Positions 53,222-61,806 are shown, counted from the first letter of the stretch. The stretch: 64,000 nt of DNA from JAVVHE01 sp038238915 (GCA_038238915.1 JBBSFH010000002.1:124001-188000); one strand, 5' to 3'. Numbers and translations: made by a program. The notes: a model not told the origin generated them from the sequence alone.

Positions 53222-54571
53222 ATGGTCGAACTGCTGCGCCCCGATCTGACCGAACTCAAACCCCGCATCACCGTCATCGGCGTCGGCGGCGCGGGCGGCA
53301 ACGCGGTCGCCAATATGGTGGAACAGGGGCTGGAGGGCATCGATTTCGTTGTCGCCAACACCGACGCGCAGGCGCTCGGCAAATCGCCCGCTGCCACGCG
53401 CATCCAACTGGGGCTGAAGATCACGCAGGGTCTGGGCGCGGGCAGTCGGCCCGAAATCGGCAAGGCGGCGGCCGAGGAGACGATCGAACATATCGAACGT
53501 GCGCTCGATGGCAGCCACATGGTCTTCATCACTGCGGGCATGGGCGGCGGCACGGGTACGGGCGCGGCCCCAGTGGTGGCGCGCGCGGCGCGCGAGATGG
53601 GGATGTTGACCGTGGGCGTGGTGACCAAGCCCTTCGCGTTCGAGGGCGCGCGCCGCATGCGTCAGGCCGAAGCGGGGATCGAGGAACTGCAAAAGCATGT
53701 CGATACGCTGATCATCATCCCCAACCAGAATCTGTTCCTGATTGCCAACGCCAACACCACCTTCAAGCAGGCCTTCGCGATGGCGGACCAGGTGCTGCAT
53801 CAGGGCGTGCGTGGCATCACTGACCTCATGGTCATGCCAGGCCTCATCAACCTCGATTTCGCCGACGTGCGCACGGTCATGTCCGAGATGGGCAAGGCGA
53901 TGATGGGCACCGGCGAGGCCGAGGGCGAGAATCGCGCGATCGAAGCGGCATCGAAGGCGATCGCCAACCCGCTGCTCGACGAGGTTTCGATGCGGGGCGC
54001 GAAGGGCGTGATCGTCAACATCACGGGCGGCGATGACCTGAAGCTCATGGAAGTCGAGGAGGCGGCCGAACATATCCGTGGGCTGGTCGATCCGGACGCG
54101 AACATCATCGTCGGCTCGGCGTTCAACGACGAACTCAACGGCCGGATGCGCGTGAGCGTGGTGGCGACGGGGATCGAGGCGTCGCAGCCCTCGCTCCACC
54201 TGCCGGTGCAGCCCGCGCCTTCGCTGGCGTTCCAGTCGCCGGGCGCCTCGCTGGTGGAGCGCTCGGTCGCGTTCACCCGCACGCCCGAGCCAGCGATGGC
54301 CGCGCCCGTCGCCATCGAGCCCGTTGAAGCTGAGCCGGCGTTGGTCGAGGCTGTGACCGACATGGTTGCCGTGGCCGAACCCGCGCCGCTGGTTCTGAGC
54401 GCGGACGATCTGGTCGAGGAGGCCGCGCCGCCTCCACCCAGCAACGTCACCCCGCTGCGCGCACCTTCACCGCTGGTTCCCGCCGATTTCGGCAAGGCAG
54501 ACGATGAAGCCCCCGCGCGCGGGCCAACATTGTTCGAGCGCATGATGGGCACGAAGAGCGCGAGCAAATAA
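53222..54571 (+). CDS. ftsZ: Cell-division GTPase FtsZ
   Basis: 449 residues from the ATG at 53222 with GGAG (53210-53213). Tubulin-like GTPase forming the Z-ring. Seen: GVGGAGGNAV (19-28), the tubulin signature GGGTGTG (108-114), and T7 loop NLDFADV. The GTPase domain ends near residue 320. A variable Ala/Pro linker follows, and the protein stops at LFERMMGTKSASK. The conserved C-terminal peptide (IPxFLxRQ type) is not present in any frame before the terminator. Confidence 0.96.
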   Translation: MVELLRPDLTELKPRITVIGVGGAGGNAVANMVEQGLEGIDFVVANTDAQALGKSPAATRIQLGLKITQGLGAGSRPEIGKAAAEETIEHIERALDGSHMVFITAGMGGGTGTGAAPVVARAAREMGMLTVGVVTKPFAFEGARRMRQAEAGIEELQKHVDTLIIIPNQNLFLIANANTTFKQAFAMADQVLHQGVRGITDLMVMPGLINLDFADVRTVMSEMGKAMMGTGEAEGENRAIEAASKAIANPLLDEVSMRGAKGVIVNITGGDDLKLMEVEEAAEHIRGLVDPDANIIVGSAFNDELNGRMRVSVVATGIEASQPSLHLPVQPAPSLAFQSPGASLVERSVAFTRTPEPAMAAPVAIEPVEAEPALVEAVTDMVAVAEPAPLVLSADDLVEEAAPPPPSNVTPLRAPSPLVPADFGKADDEAPARGPTLFERMMGTKSASK

Positions 54572-54599
54572 GCCCTCCCCACAAGGGGGAAAGGGCTTT
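54570..54599 (+). terminator. Terminator after ftsZ
   Basis: Hairpin AAGCCCT-CCCC-ACAA-GGGG-GAAAGGGCTT directly after the ftsZ stop, followed by TTAT. The stem pairs AGCCCT with AGGGCT and CCCC with GGGG. It closes the dcw operon. Confidence 0.7.
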
Positions 54600-54648
54600 A
54601 TCGCGCATCTCTCGACACCCCGTCCCACCGCCCTTAATCGGTGGCGCG

Positions 54649-57600
54649 ATGACCGTCCCCGATTACCGCTCCACCGTCTTCCTGCCGCGCACCGATTTCC
54701 CGATGAAGGCGGGGCTGGCCGAGAGCGAGCCGCGCATGCTCGCGCGCTGGAAGGCGGACGGGCTGGCGGGGGAGGTGAGCGCCGCGCGCGCGGGGGCGGA
54801 GCGGTTCATCCTCCACGATGGGCCGATCTACGCCAATGGCGACATCCATGTCGGCCACGCGATGAACCGCATCCTGAAGGACTTCGTCACCCGCACGCAG
54901 ACGCTGCTCGGCAAGGACGCGCCGTTCATCCCGGGCTTCGATTGCCACGGGCTGCCGATCGAGTGGAAGGTCGAGGAACTTTACCGCAAGGAAGGCCGCG
55001 CCAAGGACGAAGTGCCCCCGGCCGAGTTCCGCGCGCGCTGCCGGGATTTCGCGCAGCATTGGGTGGAGGTGCAGACCGCGCAGTTCGAGCGGCTGGGGAT
55101 CGCGGGCGACTGGGCGCATCCGTACAACACGATGGACTATGCGAGCGAGGCCGCGATCGTGGGCGAGCTGCTGAAGTTCGCGCAAGGGGGGCAGTTGTTC
55201 CGGGGGGCGAAGCCGGTGATGTGGTCTCCGGTGGAGCGGACTGCGCTCGCCGAGGCCGAGGTGGAATATGCGGACATCGTGTCCACGCAGATCGACGTGG
55301 CGTTTCAGATTGTAAATTGGCATGCTCAGCCGCAATTCGGAAGAACGGCTTGGGCTGTTGTTTGGACGACGACGCCATGGACAATTCCAGTAAATCAGGC
55401 GATCTCATATAATACAGAAGTCGATTACGTCGGTGTCCAATTTGATTTGGGCCTTGATATGGACTTGGGTCACAATCCTGCCCATCCAGATTTGGCGGGA
55501 AGTAATCAGCTTTTTGAGGCGTTGCGGGGGCAAGTCTTCATCGTTGCCGAGGCATTGCAGTCCGCATTCGTAGATCGCGTTATGCGCTCGTTGGACGGTC
55601 AAATGGCCGATCCCAAAGCGGCGTTTACGCGTGACATCAGCGTGGTGTGGCGCGGAAAAGGGACCGCGCTCGCCGGAGCCACCGCGCGCCACCCCATGCA
55701 CGCGCGCGGCGGGTTCTTCGCGGCACCGCGCCCGTTCCTGCCCGGGGATTTCGTCACCACCGATCAGGGGACGGGGCTCGTCCACATGGCGCCCGATCAC
55801 GGCGAGGAGGACTTCCTCCTGTGCAAGGCGCACGGCCTGAACCCGGTCTACGCGGTCGAGCCCGACGGCCGCTACCGCGCCGACTGGGCGTGGCTCGGCG
55901 GCGAGGGATCGGTGATCAACGCCAAGCTGAACGCGCCCGACGGGCCGATTTGCTCGGACCTGCGTGCGGCGGGGGCGTTGTTGGCGGCCTCGCAGGATTA
56001 CCGGCACAGCTACCCGCACTCGTGGCGATCGAAGGCCAAGCTGATTTACCGCGCGACGCCGCAATGGTTCATTGCGATCGACCGGCCCCTCCCGCCCCCA
56101 ACCAAAGCCGTCATCCCGGGCTTGACCCGGGACCTGGCTGCCTCCGTGCCGCCGGCCCGGCCGGTGCCCACAGAGGCAGCTGGGTCCCGGCACGGAGGCC
56201 GGGATGACGATGTTGAAACGGGTGGCCAGACGCTGCGCCAAACCGCGCTCGCCGCCATCGCCCAAACCCGCTTCATCCCCGAAAAAGGCCGCAACCGCCT
56301 GTCCGCGATGGTCGCCGATCGCCCCGATTGGCTCATCAGCCGCCAGCGCGCCTGGGGCGTACCGATCACACTATTCGTCCACCGCACCACGGGCGACTAT
56401 CTGCGCGATGCGGGCGTCAACGCCCGCATCGTCGCCGCCGTTGAAGCTGACGGCGCGGACGCCTGGCTCACCACCCCTGCCGCAGACCTGCTCGGCCCCG
56501 CCTACAACCCCGCCGATTACGACCGCCTCACCGACATCCTCGACGTGTGGTTCGACAGCGGCTCGACCCATGCCTTCGTCACCGAGGCGCGGCTGGGCGC
56601 GGATCAGGCCGATCTCTACCTCGAAGGCTCGGACCAGCATCGCGGCTGGTTCCAGTCTTCATTGCTCGAATCCTGCGGCACGCGCGGCCGCGCGCCGTAC
56701 AAGGCCGTCCTCACCCACGGTTTTGTCCTCGACGCCGAAGGGCGCAAGATGAGCAAGTCTGTGGGCAACACCACCGATCCCTTGGAAGTGATGAAGACCA
56801 GCGGCGCGGACATCCTGCGCCTGTGGGTCGCGCAGACCAACTACACCGAGGACGTGCGCATCGGGAAGGAAATCCTGAGCGGCACGTCGGATTTGTACCG
56901 CAAGCTGCGCAACACCTTGCGGTATTTGCTGGGTGCGCTCGACGGGTGGAGCGAGGACGAGCGGGTAGCGGTGGGCGACATGCCCGAACTCGAACGCTGG
57001 GTGCTGCACCGGCTGGTGGAGCTGGACGCCGAACTGCGCGCGGCGGTGGCAGCCTACGACTTCGCGGGCTACGTCGGCGCAATCGCCCGCTTCGCCAACG
57101 ACGATCTCAGCGCATTGGTCTTCGACATCCGCAAGGACAGCCTCTACTGCGACGCGCCCGGATCGCCCACGCGGCGCGCGTATCGCACCGTGCTCGCGAT
57201 CCTGTTCGACGCGCTGACGAAGTGGCTGTCCCCCGTGCTGGTCTTCACGAGCGAGGAGGCTTGGGGGCTGCGGTGGCCGGGCGCGGGGTCGGTGCATATG
57301 GAGGTGTGGCCGGAGATCGACGCGGGATGGCTGGATGAAAACCTCGCGGTGACCCTAAAAGACCGGGTGGCGTTTCGGCGTGCGATTACAGCTCGTATCG
57401 AACCGTTGCGAGCTGCCAAGATTGTCGGATCAAGCCTCGAAGCGAACGCTACGCTGATTTTGCCGTCCGATGACTTTGGCCTAGTGGGGACCAATCTAGA
57501 GCTGCTTGCCGAGTTCGCCATCGTGGCGCAGGTCAGCTTGGTTAGACGTGTCCTGAACGCGGAGGAAACTGCCTCTGAAGGCTGGTTCGGCGTAGCAATC

Positions 57601-57729
57601 AGCCCAACGACGTATGCCAAATGCGCCCGCTGCTGGCGGCACCGCCCCGAAGTCGGCCAACTCGCCGATCCCAACCTGTGCGATCGCTGCCTCGATGTCG
57701 TCGGCGCGTCCGAAAGCATCGCGGCATGA
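54649..57729 (+). CDS. ileS: Isoleucyl-tRNA synthetase, with an in-frame repeat insert
   Basis: 1026 residues, longer than typical bacterial IleRS (~930-960). HVGH signature in DGPIYANGDIHVGH (about 55-68), editing domain WTTTPWTIPVNQ, GSDQHRGWFQSSL, KMSKS in GRKMSKSVGN, and a C-terminal zinc knuckle CARCWRHRPEVG...LCDRC. Residues about 487-521 are encoded by a palindromic repeat between AIDRPLPPP and GGQTLRQTALAAI. Two segments (about 55308-55640 and 57340-57595) are visibly poorer in GC than the rest, as if recombined. Confidence 0.95.
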   Translation: MTVPDYRSTVFLPRTDFPMKAGLAESEPRMLARWKADGLAGEVSAARAGAERFILHDGPIYANGDIHVGHAMNRILKDFVTRTQTLLGKDAPFIPGFDCHGLPIEWKVEELYRKEGRAKDEVPPAEFRARCRDFAQHWVEVQTAQFERLGIAGDWAHPYNTMDYASEAAIVGELLKFAQGGQLFRGAKPVMWSPVERTALAEAEVEYADIVSTQIDVAFQIVNWHAQPQFGRTAWAVVWTTTPWTIPVNQAISYNTEVDYVGVQFDLGLDMDLGHNPAHPDLAGSNQLFEALRGQVFIVAEALQSAFVDRVMRSLDGQMADPKAAFTRDISVVWRGKGTALAGATARHPMHARGGFFAAPRPFLPGDFVTTDQGTGLVHMAPDHGEEDFLLCKAHGLNPVYAVEPDGRYRADWAWLGGEGSVINAKLNAPDGPICSDLRAAGALLAASQDYRHSYPHSWRSKAKLIYRATPQWFIAIDRPLPPPTKAVIPGLTRDLAASVPPARPVPTEAAGSRHGGRDDDVETGGQTLRQTALAAIAQTRFIPEKGRNRLSAMVADRPDWLISRQRAWGVPITLFVHRTTGDYLRDAGVNARIVAAVEADGADAWLTTPAADLLGPAYNPADYDRLTDILDVWFDSGSTHAFVTEARLGADQADLYLEGSDQHRGWFQSSLLESCGTRGRAPYKAVLTHGFVLDAEGRKMSKSVGNTTDPLEVMKTSGADILRLWVAQTNYTEDVRIGKEILSGTSDLYRKLRNTLRYLLGALDGWSEDERVAVGDMPELERWVLHRLVELDAELRAAVAAYDFAGYVGAIARFANDDLSALVFDIRKDSLYCDAPGSPTRRAYRTVLAILFDALTKWLSPVLVFTSEEAWGLRWPGAGSVHMEVWPEIDAGWLDENLAVTLKDRVAFRRAITARIEPLRAAKIVGSSLEANATLILPSDDFGLVGTNLELLAEFAIVAQVSLVRRVLNAEETASEGWFGVAISPTTYAKCARCWRHRPEVGQLADPNLCDRCLDVVGASESIAA
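56109..56209. repeat. Type III palindromic repeat inside ileS
   Basis: Ends CGTCATCCCGG (56109-56119) / CCGGGATGACG (56199-56209), with inner complementarity (GCTGCCTC / GAGGCAGC; GACCCGGGACC / GGGTCCCGG). It resembles the 'GTCATCCCGG' class of interspersed palindromes common in alphaproteobacterial intergenic DNA, here inside the catalytic core of ileS and without stop codons. Confidence 0.92.
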
Positions 57730-57737
57730 CGTGGCCC

Positions 57738-57863
57738 CTCCCTCTCCCTCGCTTGCTCCGCTCGCATTTCCCTCCCCCTGGCAGGGGGAGGCTGGACCAC
57801 GCCCCAGCCCCACCCTCACCCTGCCAGGGGGAGGGACAGCGCCGAAGGCGCAGGGAGAGGGAG
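57738..57863. repeat. Type I palindromic repeat between ileS and lspA
   Basis: Ends CTCCCTCTCCCT (57738-57749) / AGGGAGAGGGAG (57852-57863); inner CCTCCCCCTGGCAGGGGGAG / CCTGCCAGGGGGAGGG hairpins. It fills nearly all of the 142-bp gap between the ileS stop and the lspA start and stays open in the lspA frame. Confidence 0.93.
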
Positions 57864-57871
57864 CGCGCCGC

Positions 57872-58363
57872 ATGATCGCCGCGCGCCGCAACGGCCTCGT
57901 CCTCGCGCTGATCATCTTCGCGCTCGATCAGCTCGCCAAAGCCTGGATCGTATACACGGTTCACCTGCAGGATCAGGGCAGCATCCCCGTCACCGATTGG
58001 CTCAGCCTTACCTGGGTGCAGAACCGTGGCATCTCGATGGGGCTGCTCAATACCGGCGATAGCGGACGCTGGCCGATCACCATCGTCACCGCAGGCATCG
58101 CGGTTGCGGTCGGCTTCTGGCTTGCGCGCGAAAGAAACCGCGCCGATGCGCTCGCGCTGGGCGCGATCCTCGGCGGCGCTCTCGGTAACATCGCGGACCG
58201 CGTCCGTTTGGGCTATGTGGTCGATTTCGTGCATCTTCACGTTGGATACAGGTCGTTTTACGTCTTCAACGTGGCCGATGCCGCAATCACGCTTGGTGTC
58301 GTCGTACTTCTGCTAAGGGGTGTGCTGAAACCCCAACCTCGCCCCTCCGGGAGCCCGTCATGA
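57872..58363 (+). CDS. lspA: Lipoprotein signal peptidase
   Basis: 163 residues from the ATG at 57872 (MIAARRNGLVLALIIFALDQ). Four-helix inner-membrane aspartyl protease removing signal peptides from prolipoproteins. Seen: DQLAKAWI, the NRGISMGLL loop, the catalytic Asp motifs GGALGNIADRVRLGYVVDFV and FNVADAAITLGV. Overlaps the following lipoprotein gene by ATGA; the products of that gene and the entericidins are its substrates. Confidence 0.94.
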   Translation: MIAARRNGLVLALIIFALDQLAKAWIVYTVHLQDQGSIPVTDWLSLTWVQNRGISMGLLNTGDSGRWPITIVTAGIAVAVGFWLARERNRADALALGAILGGALGNIADRVRLGYVVDFVHLHVGYRSFYVFNVADAAITLGVVVLLLRGVLKPQPRPSGSPS

Positions 58364-58788
58364 TCCGCCGTCTTGCCCCTCTGCTCGCGCTGACCGTCCT
58401 CCTCGCCGCCTGCGGCCACCGCGCCCATGTCGGCGCGTTTGGCGGGCGCGGCGCTCCCGACGAACTCGCCATCGGCCGTCAGGCACCGCTCGTCGTCCCG
58501 CCGGATTTCAACATCAGCCCACCCAAGCCCGGCGCGCCGCGCCCGGTCGCGCCCGATGCGCGGCAGGATGCGCTCCAGGCGCTGTTCCCCGATAGCGCGG
58601 TGCCCAAGAGCAATGCGGAGACCGCGCTGCTCGAAGCTGCGGGCGCGGACCGTGCCGATCCCGGCGCGCGCTCCACGGCGGGCGATCCCGGTACCGTGGT
58701 GGCGAACAAGGGCGCGTTCGTGCGCAAGCTCGTCGAGGCGCCGGTCGGTGGCGATACTGCGATCGCGCGCGTGACACCGGGCTCCTGA
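58360..58788 (+). CDS. Small lipoprotein, DUF3035-like
   Basis: 142 residues. Lipoprotein signal MIRRLAPLLALTVLLAACG with lipobox LAAC (Cys18). Then Pro/Ala-rich, with RQAPLVVPPDFNISPPKPG, which is typical of the alphaproteobacterial DUF3035 family found after lspA. Function unknown. Overlap ATGA with lspA. Confidence 0.8.
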   Translation: MIRRLAPLLALTVLLAACGHRAHVGAFGGRGAPDELAIGRQAPLVVPPDFNISPPKPGAPRPVAPDARQDALQALFPDSAVPKSNAETALLEAAGADRADPGARSTAGDPGTVVANKGAFVRKLVEAPVGGDTAIARVTPGS

Positions 58789-59062
58789 GCCTCGGGTTCG
58801 GCCGGCCCGACCGGTAGCACGCGGTTGTATTTGTGCGAGCGCCGGGAACCTCCCGGGCTTCGCCGCATTTTAAGAGCAAGGCCGCGCAACTCCTCCCCCC
58901 CGTTGCGTCGCCGGGTTGGACCGATCCCCCCCTCAGGTCCGCCACAGGGCCCGGTCACCGCTACGTCGGTGGCCGGGTCTTGCTTTTTCGGGCTGGTCGC
59001 GCGACCACAACGCTGCGCCGTGCGTTGGTGCATCGGCATTCAAGCCAAGTGGGAGTGAATTC
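58789..59062. other. Intergenic region before the entericidin genes
   Basis: 274 bp without a coding frame of note. It contains the strong terminator hairpin listed separately and, before it, a GC-rich stretch with a small hairpin GGGAACCTCCC. A promoter for the first entericidin must lie after the terminator. Confidence 0.5.
58950..58989 (+). terminator. Terminator before the entericidin genes
   Basis: Stem CCCGGTCACCG (58950-58960) / CGGTGGCCGGG (58967-58977) with a 6-nt loop, followed by TCTTGCTTTTTC. A classic intrinsic terminator ending the ileS-lspA-DUF3035 transcript. Confidence 0.8.
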
Positions 59063-59197
59063 ATGGGTCGCATCGTTACAATCGCGCTATTGATCTCCGG
59101 CCTCGCGGTCGCAGGCTGCAACACCGTCTCGGGCGCGGGCAAGGACGTGAGCTCGGTCGGCAAAGCCACCACCAAGGCTGCCGAAAAGGCCAAGTAA
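59063..59197 (+). CDS. Entericidin A/B family lipoprotein (first copy)
   Basis: 44 residues: MGRIVTIALLISGLAVAGCN, lipobox VAGC (Cys19), then NTVSGAGKDVSSVGKATTKA. This is the entericidin pattern, a tiny outer-membrane lipoprotein of the stress/antidote type. GGGAG at 59051-59055 is the ribosome-binding site. The second copy follows 66 bp later. Confidence 0.88.
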   Translation: MGRIVTIALLISGLAVAGCNTVSGAGKDVSSVGKATTKAAEKAK

Positions 59198-59263
59198 GCT
59201 CCGCTTAATCTGGCCCGGCGCAACGCGCTGGGCCAGTTCAGCTTTACGGACCGGGGTCGGGAT

Positions 59264-59398
59264 ATGCGTGCATTGGTGCTGGCAGCGTTGCTGGCGGGTG
59301 GGTTACTGGTTTCGGGGTGTCACACCGTCGCCGGCTTCGGCAAGGATGTGAGTTCGGCAGGTGACGCGGTCGCGAACGCCGCCGACAAGAACAAATAG
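59264..59398 (+). CDS. Entericidin A/B family lipoprotein (second copy)
   Basis: 44 residues, MRALVLAALLAGGLLVSGCH with lipobox VSGC (Cys19), then TVAGFGKDVSSAGDAVANAA. Same length and layout as the first copy, so a tandem duplication, diverged in sequence. The stop (59398) faces the end of hisIE. Confidence 0.88.
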   Translation: MRALVLAALLAGGLLVSGCHTVAGFGKDVSSAGDAVANAADKNK

Positions 59399-59405
59399 CC
59401 GCGCT

Positions 59406-59993
59406 TCAGGCGCGCTTTGCCAGAACGCCCAGGACATCGCTCATCGCTATTCCGCGCGCGCGAAGCAGCACGAGCAGATGGTAGAGCAGATCGGCACTCT
59501 CCGAAGCGAGTTCATCTGTCTCTCCGGCCGCTCCCGCGAGCGCGGTTTCGACACCCTCCTCGCCCACCTTTTGCGCACACCGCTTCGGCCCTTCGGCGAG
59601 TAGGCGCGCAGTGTAGCTGCTGCCCGTATCCGCGTCCGCCGCGCGCGCTATGATTGTCTGTTCAAGGCGCGCCAGCCGTCCGATACCGGGCGCGTCTGCG
59701 GCCCCGAAACAGCTCGTCGTGCCCAGGTGACACGCGGGGCCGGTCGGCTCCACCGTCATCAGGATGGTATCGCCGTCGCAGTCAGCTTCGAGCGTGGCCA
59801 CGCGCAATCGGTTCCCGCTTGTCTCCCCCTTGCGCCAACGACCGCCGCGCGATCGGCTGAAAAAGGTCGCCTCGCCGCTCGCCTGCGTCTCGGTGAGCGC
59901 GGCCTCGTCCATATACGCCAGCATCAGCACCTGCAGCGTGGCCGCATCCTGCACCACGCACGGGATCAGCCCCTTTGACCAATCGAGGATCAT
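59406..59993 (-). CDS. hisIE: Bifunctional PR-AMP cyclohydrolase / PR-ATP pyrophosphatase
   Basis: 195 residues. HisI domain (about 1-105): LMLAYMDEAAL, FFSRSRGGRWRKGETSGN, ADCDGDTILMTVEPTGPACHLG with the zinc Cys/His. HisE domain (about 106-195): LARLEQTIIAR, YTARLLAEGPKRCAQKVGEEGVET, SADLLYHLLVLL. Steps 2 and 3 of histidine synthesis. Fused HisIE is typical of enterobacteria and relatives; alphaproteobacteria usually keep hisI and hisE apart. Last gene of the leftward operon; ATGA overlap with the serine hydrolase. Confidence 0.93.
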   Translation of the reverse strand: MILDWSKGLIPCVVQDAATLQVLMLAYMDEAALTETQASGEATFFSRSRGGRWRKGETSGNRLRVATLEADCDGDTILMTVEPTGPACHLGTTSCFGAADAPGIGRLARLEQTIIARAADADTGSSYTARLLAEGPKRCAQKVGEEGVETALAGAAGETDELASESADLLYHLLVLLRARGIAMSDVLGVLAKRA

Positions 59994-61042
59994 GTGCAGA
60001 ACGCCGCGCTGGCGAGATCATAGCCCAGCCCCTTGCCCTGCCAAAGCTCGCCGAAATCCACGTCGGCTCGATTGGTGAACACGATCAGGATCCGGCCGGA
60101 TTGCGGCGCTATCAGGTTGCGCACCTGAATCCCCGCGATGTCGCCGCGCCGCTCGATCAACTGCACCGGCATGGCGCAACCTGCAAGCCTGGTGCGGAAG
60201 CTCCATTGGCCGAGCGCCTCATATCCAAGCCTGGGATTGCCCTCCCACAGTGTCGCGCGCGCCCCGGGCGAGAGCAGCTTACCCGCCAGCAGCGCGCGAT
60301 CGAAGGCGAGCAGGTCACGTGGCCGCCCGATCAGTGCGCCTGATGCACCGAATGTGGCGAGGCGGATCTGTGGCGCGGGCTTTGTAGCGTCGAGATAGCC
60401 GACCTGCGGGGTGCGGAAGCCAAGCTGGTCGGTGGGGAGGGTCAGCGGCAGTTTGAGCCGGTCCGCGATCATGCGTGGCAGCGGCTGGCCGCTCGAGCGT
60501 TCGAGCACCGCGCCAAGCACCAGAAAGTCGCAGTTGTTATAGAGGAACTTGCTCGGTGGCGGCACGGCGCTCGCTGCGGCGCAGAAGCTCGTGGCGGCGT
60601 TCGGGTCAAACGGTGCGCGGTAAAACGCCTCAACGCCGTCCGTGTCTTGCGCAGTTGCAGACGGATCGGGCAGGCCCGAGACGTGCTGGAGCAGCTGGCG
60701 CAGCGTCACCTGCGCGGCGGTAGGGCCGTGGAAGGCGGGCAGCGCATCGGCGAGCGTCTCGTCGAGGCGCAGCCGCCCGGCGTCCACCTCCTGCATCACT
60801 AGCGTGGCGACGATCTGCTTGGTTACGGACGCGATCGGCCAGCGATCGCTCACGCGGTGCGGCCGCTTGGTCGATCGGTCGGAAAATCCCATCGCGCGCT
60901 CGAACGTTACGCTGTTCGCGTCGCCCGCGAGCACCACGCCCTCGAACCCCTTTGCCACGGCGGCGTCGATCACCGGCGCGAGCGCAGGGGTGGGCGCGGC
61001 GGCGGTCAGCGCCAGCAGCGCGGCGGCGAGCAAAGCCCTCAC
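59990..61042 (-). CDS. Serine hydrolase, class C beta-lactamase/PBP4-like
   Basis: 350 residues from the GTG at 61042 (VRALLAAALLALTAAAPTPAL), which overlaps the hisF stop (GTGA); an ATG at 61063 is an alternative. Signal peptide, then the beta-lactamase domain with SxxK in ASVTKQI, YxN in FLYNNCDFL, and a Gly-rich GASGALIG. Periplasmic peptidase or esterase by family. Its place inside the histidine operon, coupled on both sides, is odd. Confidence 0.85.
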   Translation of the reverse strand: MRALLAAALLALTAAAPTPALAPVIDAAVAKGFEGVVLAGDANSVTFERAMGFSDRSTKRPHRVSDRWPIASVTKQIVATLVMQEVDAGRLRLDETLADALPAFHGPTAAQVTLRQLLQHVSGLPDPSATAQDTDGVEAFYRAPFDPNAATSFCAAASAVPPPSKFLYNNCDFLVLGAVLERSSGQPLPRMIADRLKLPLTLPTDQLGFRTPQVGYLDATKPAPQIRLATFGASGALIGRPRDLLAFDRALLAGKLLSPGARATLWEGNPRLGYEALGQWSFRTRLAGCAMPVQLIERRGDIAGIQVRNLIAPQSGRILIVFTNRADVDFGELWQGKGLGYDLASAAFCT

Positions 61043-61806
61043 GGTCGAACCTCGATTCCCCATGCGATCAGGCTCCGCTTCAGTTCGGGAATGGTTAGTA
61101 CCCCCTTGTGGAACACCGATGCGGCCAATGCGCCAGACACATCCGCAGCCTCGAACACGTCGCGGAAATGCTCCGCCGCGCCTGCGCCGCCGCTCGCAAC
61201 CAAGGGCACCGACAGCGCCACGCGCGCCGCGCGGAGCTGGTTCAGGTCGTAGCCCTGTCGCACCCCGTCCTGGTCCATGCAGTTCAGCACCACCTCGCCC
61301 GCGCCGCGCGCCACGCCCTCGCGCACCCAATCGAGCATCCGCCGCCCCGTACCACGCGCCGCATCGGGATCACCCGTATACTGGTGGATCACATACTCGC
61401 CGTCCTCAATCCGGCTATCCACTCCCAGCACCACGCACTGTGCGCCCGCCACGCGCGCGATCTCGTCGATCAGATTGGGGCGTTCGAGTGCGGGCGAGTT
61501 GATCGAAACCTTGTCCGCTCCCGCCTCCAGGCATTTGACCGCCTGCGCCACGGTGCGAATGCCCCCCGCCACCGTGAACGGCACATCGAGTTCGGACGCG
61601 ATCTCCTTCACCCACGCATAATCGAGCGTGCGCCCCTCGGGGCTGGCGGCGATATCGTAGAACACCAGCTCGTCCGCGCCGCTGCGCGCATAGGCGGCGG
61701 CCATCGCCACTGCGGACCCCATCGGCTCGTGACCCTGGAAACGCACGCCCTTGACGACCCAGCCGTCCTTGACGTCGAGGCACGGGATGATGCGGCGGGC
61801 TAACAC
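61039..61806 (-). CDS. hisF: Imidazole glycerol phosphate synthase, cyclase subunit
   Basis: 255 residues from the GTG at 61806 (VLARRIIPCLDVKDGWVVKG), overlapping hisA. TIM barrel with catalytic Asp in PCLDVKDG and in NCMDQDG, phosphate sites VAGGIRTV, DKVSINSPAL and ASGGAGAAEHF. Works with HisH. Confidence 0.96.
   Translation of the reverse strand: MLARRIIPCLDVKDGWVVKGVRFQGHEPMGSAVAMAAAYARSGADELVFYDIAASPEGRTLDYAWVKEIASELDVPFTVAGGIRTVAQAVKCLEAGADKVSINSPALERPNLIDEIARVAGAQCVVLGVDSRIEDGEYVIHQYTGDPDAARGTGRRMLDWVREGVARGAGEVVLNCMDQDGVRQGYDLNQLRAARVALSVPLVASGGAGAAEHFRDVFEAADVSGALAASVFHKGVLTIPELKRSLIAWGIEVRP

Noticed and set aside
54570..54648. Frameshifted continuation of ftsZ encoding the missing C-terminal peptide
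   Set aside because: None of the three frames after the stop encodes an IPxFL-like peptide.
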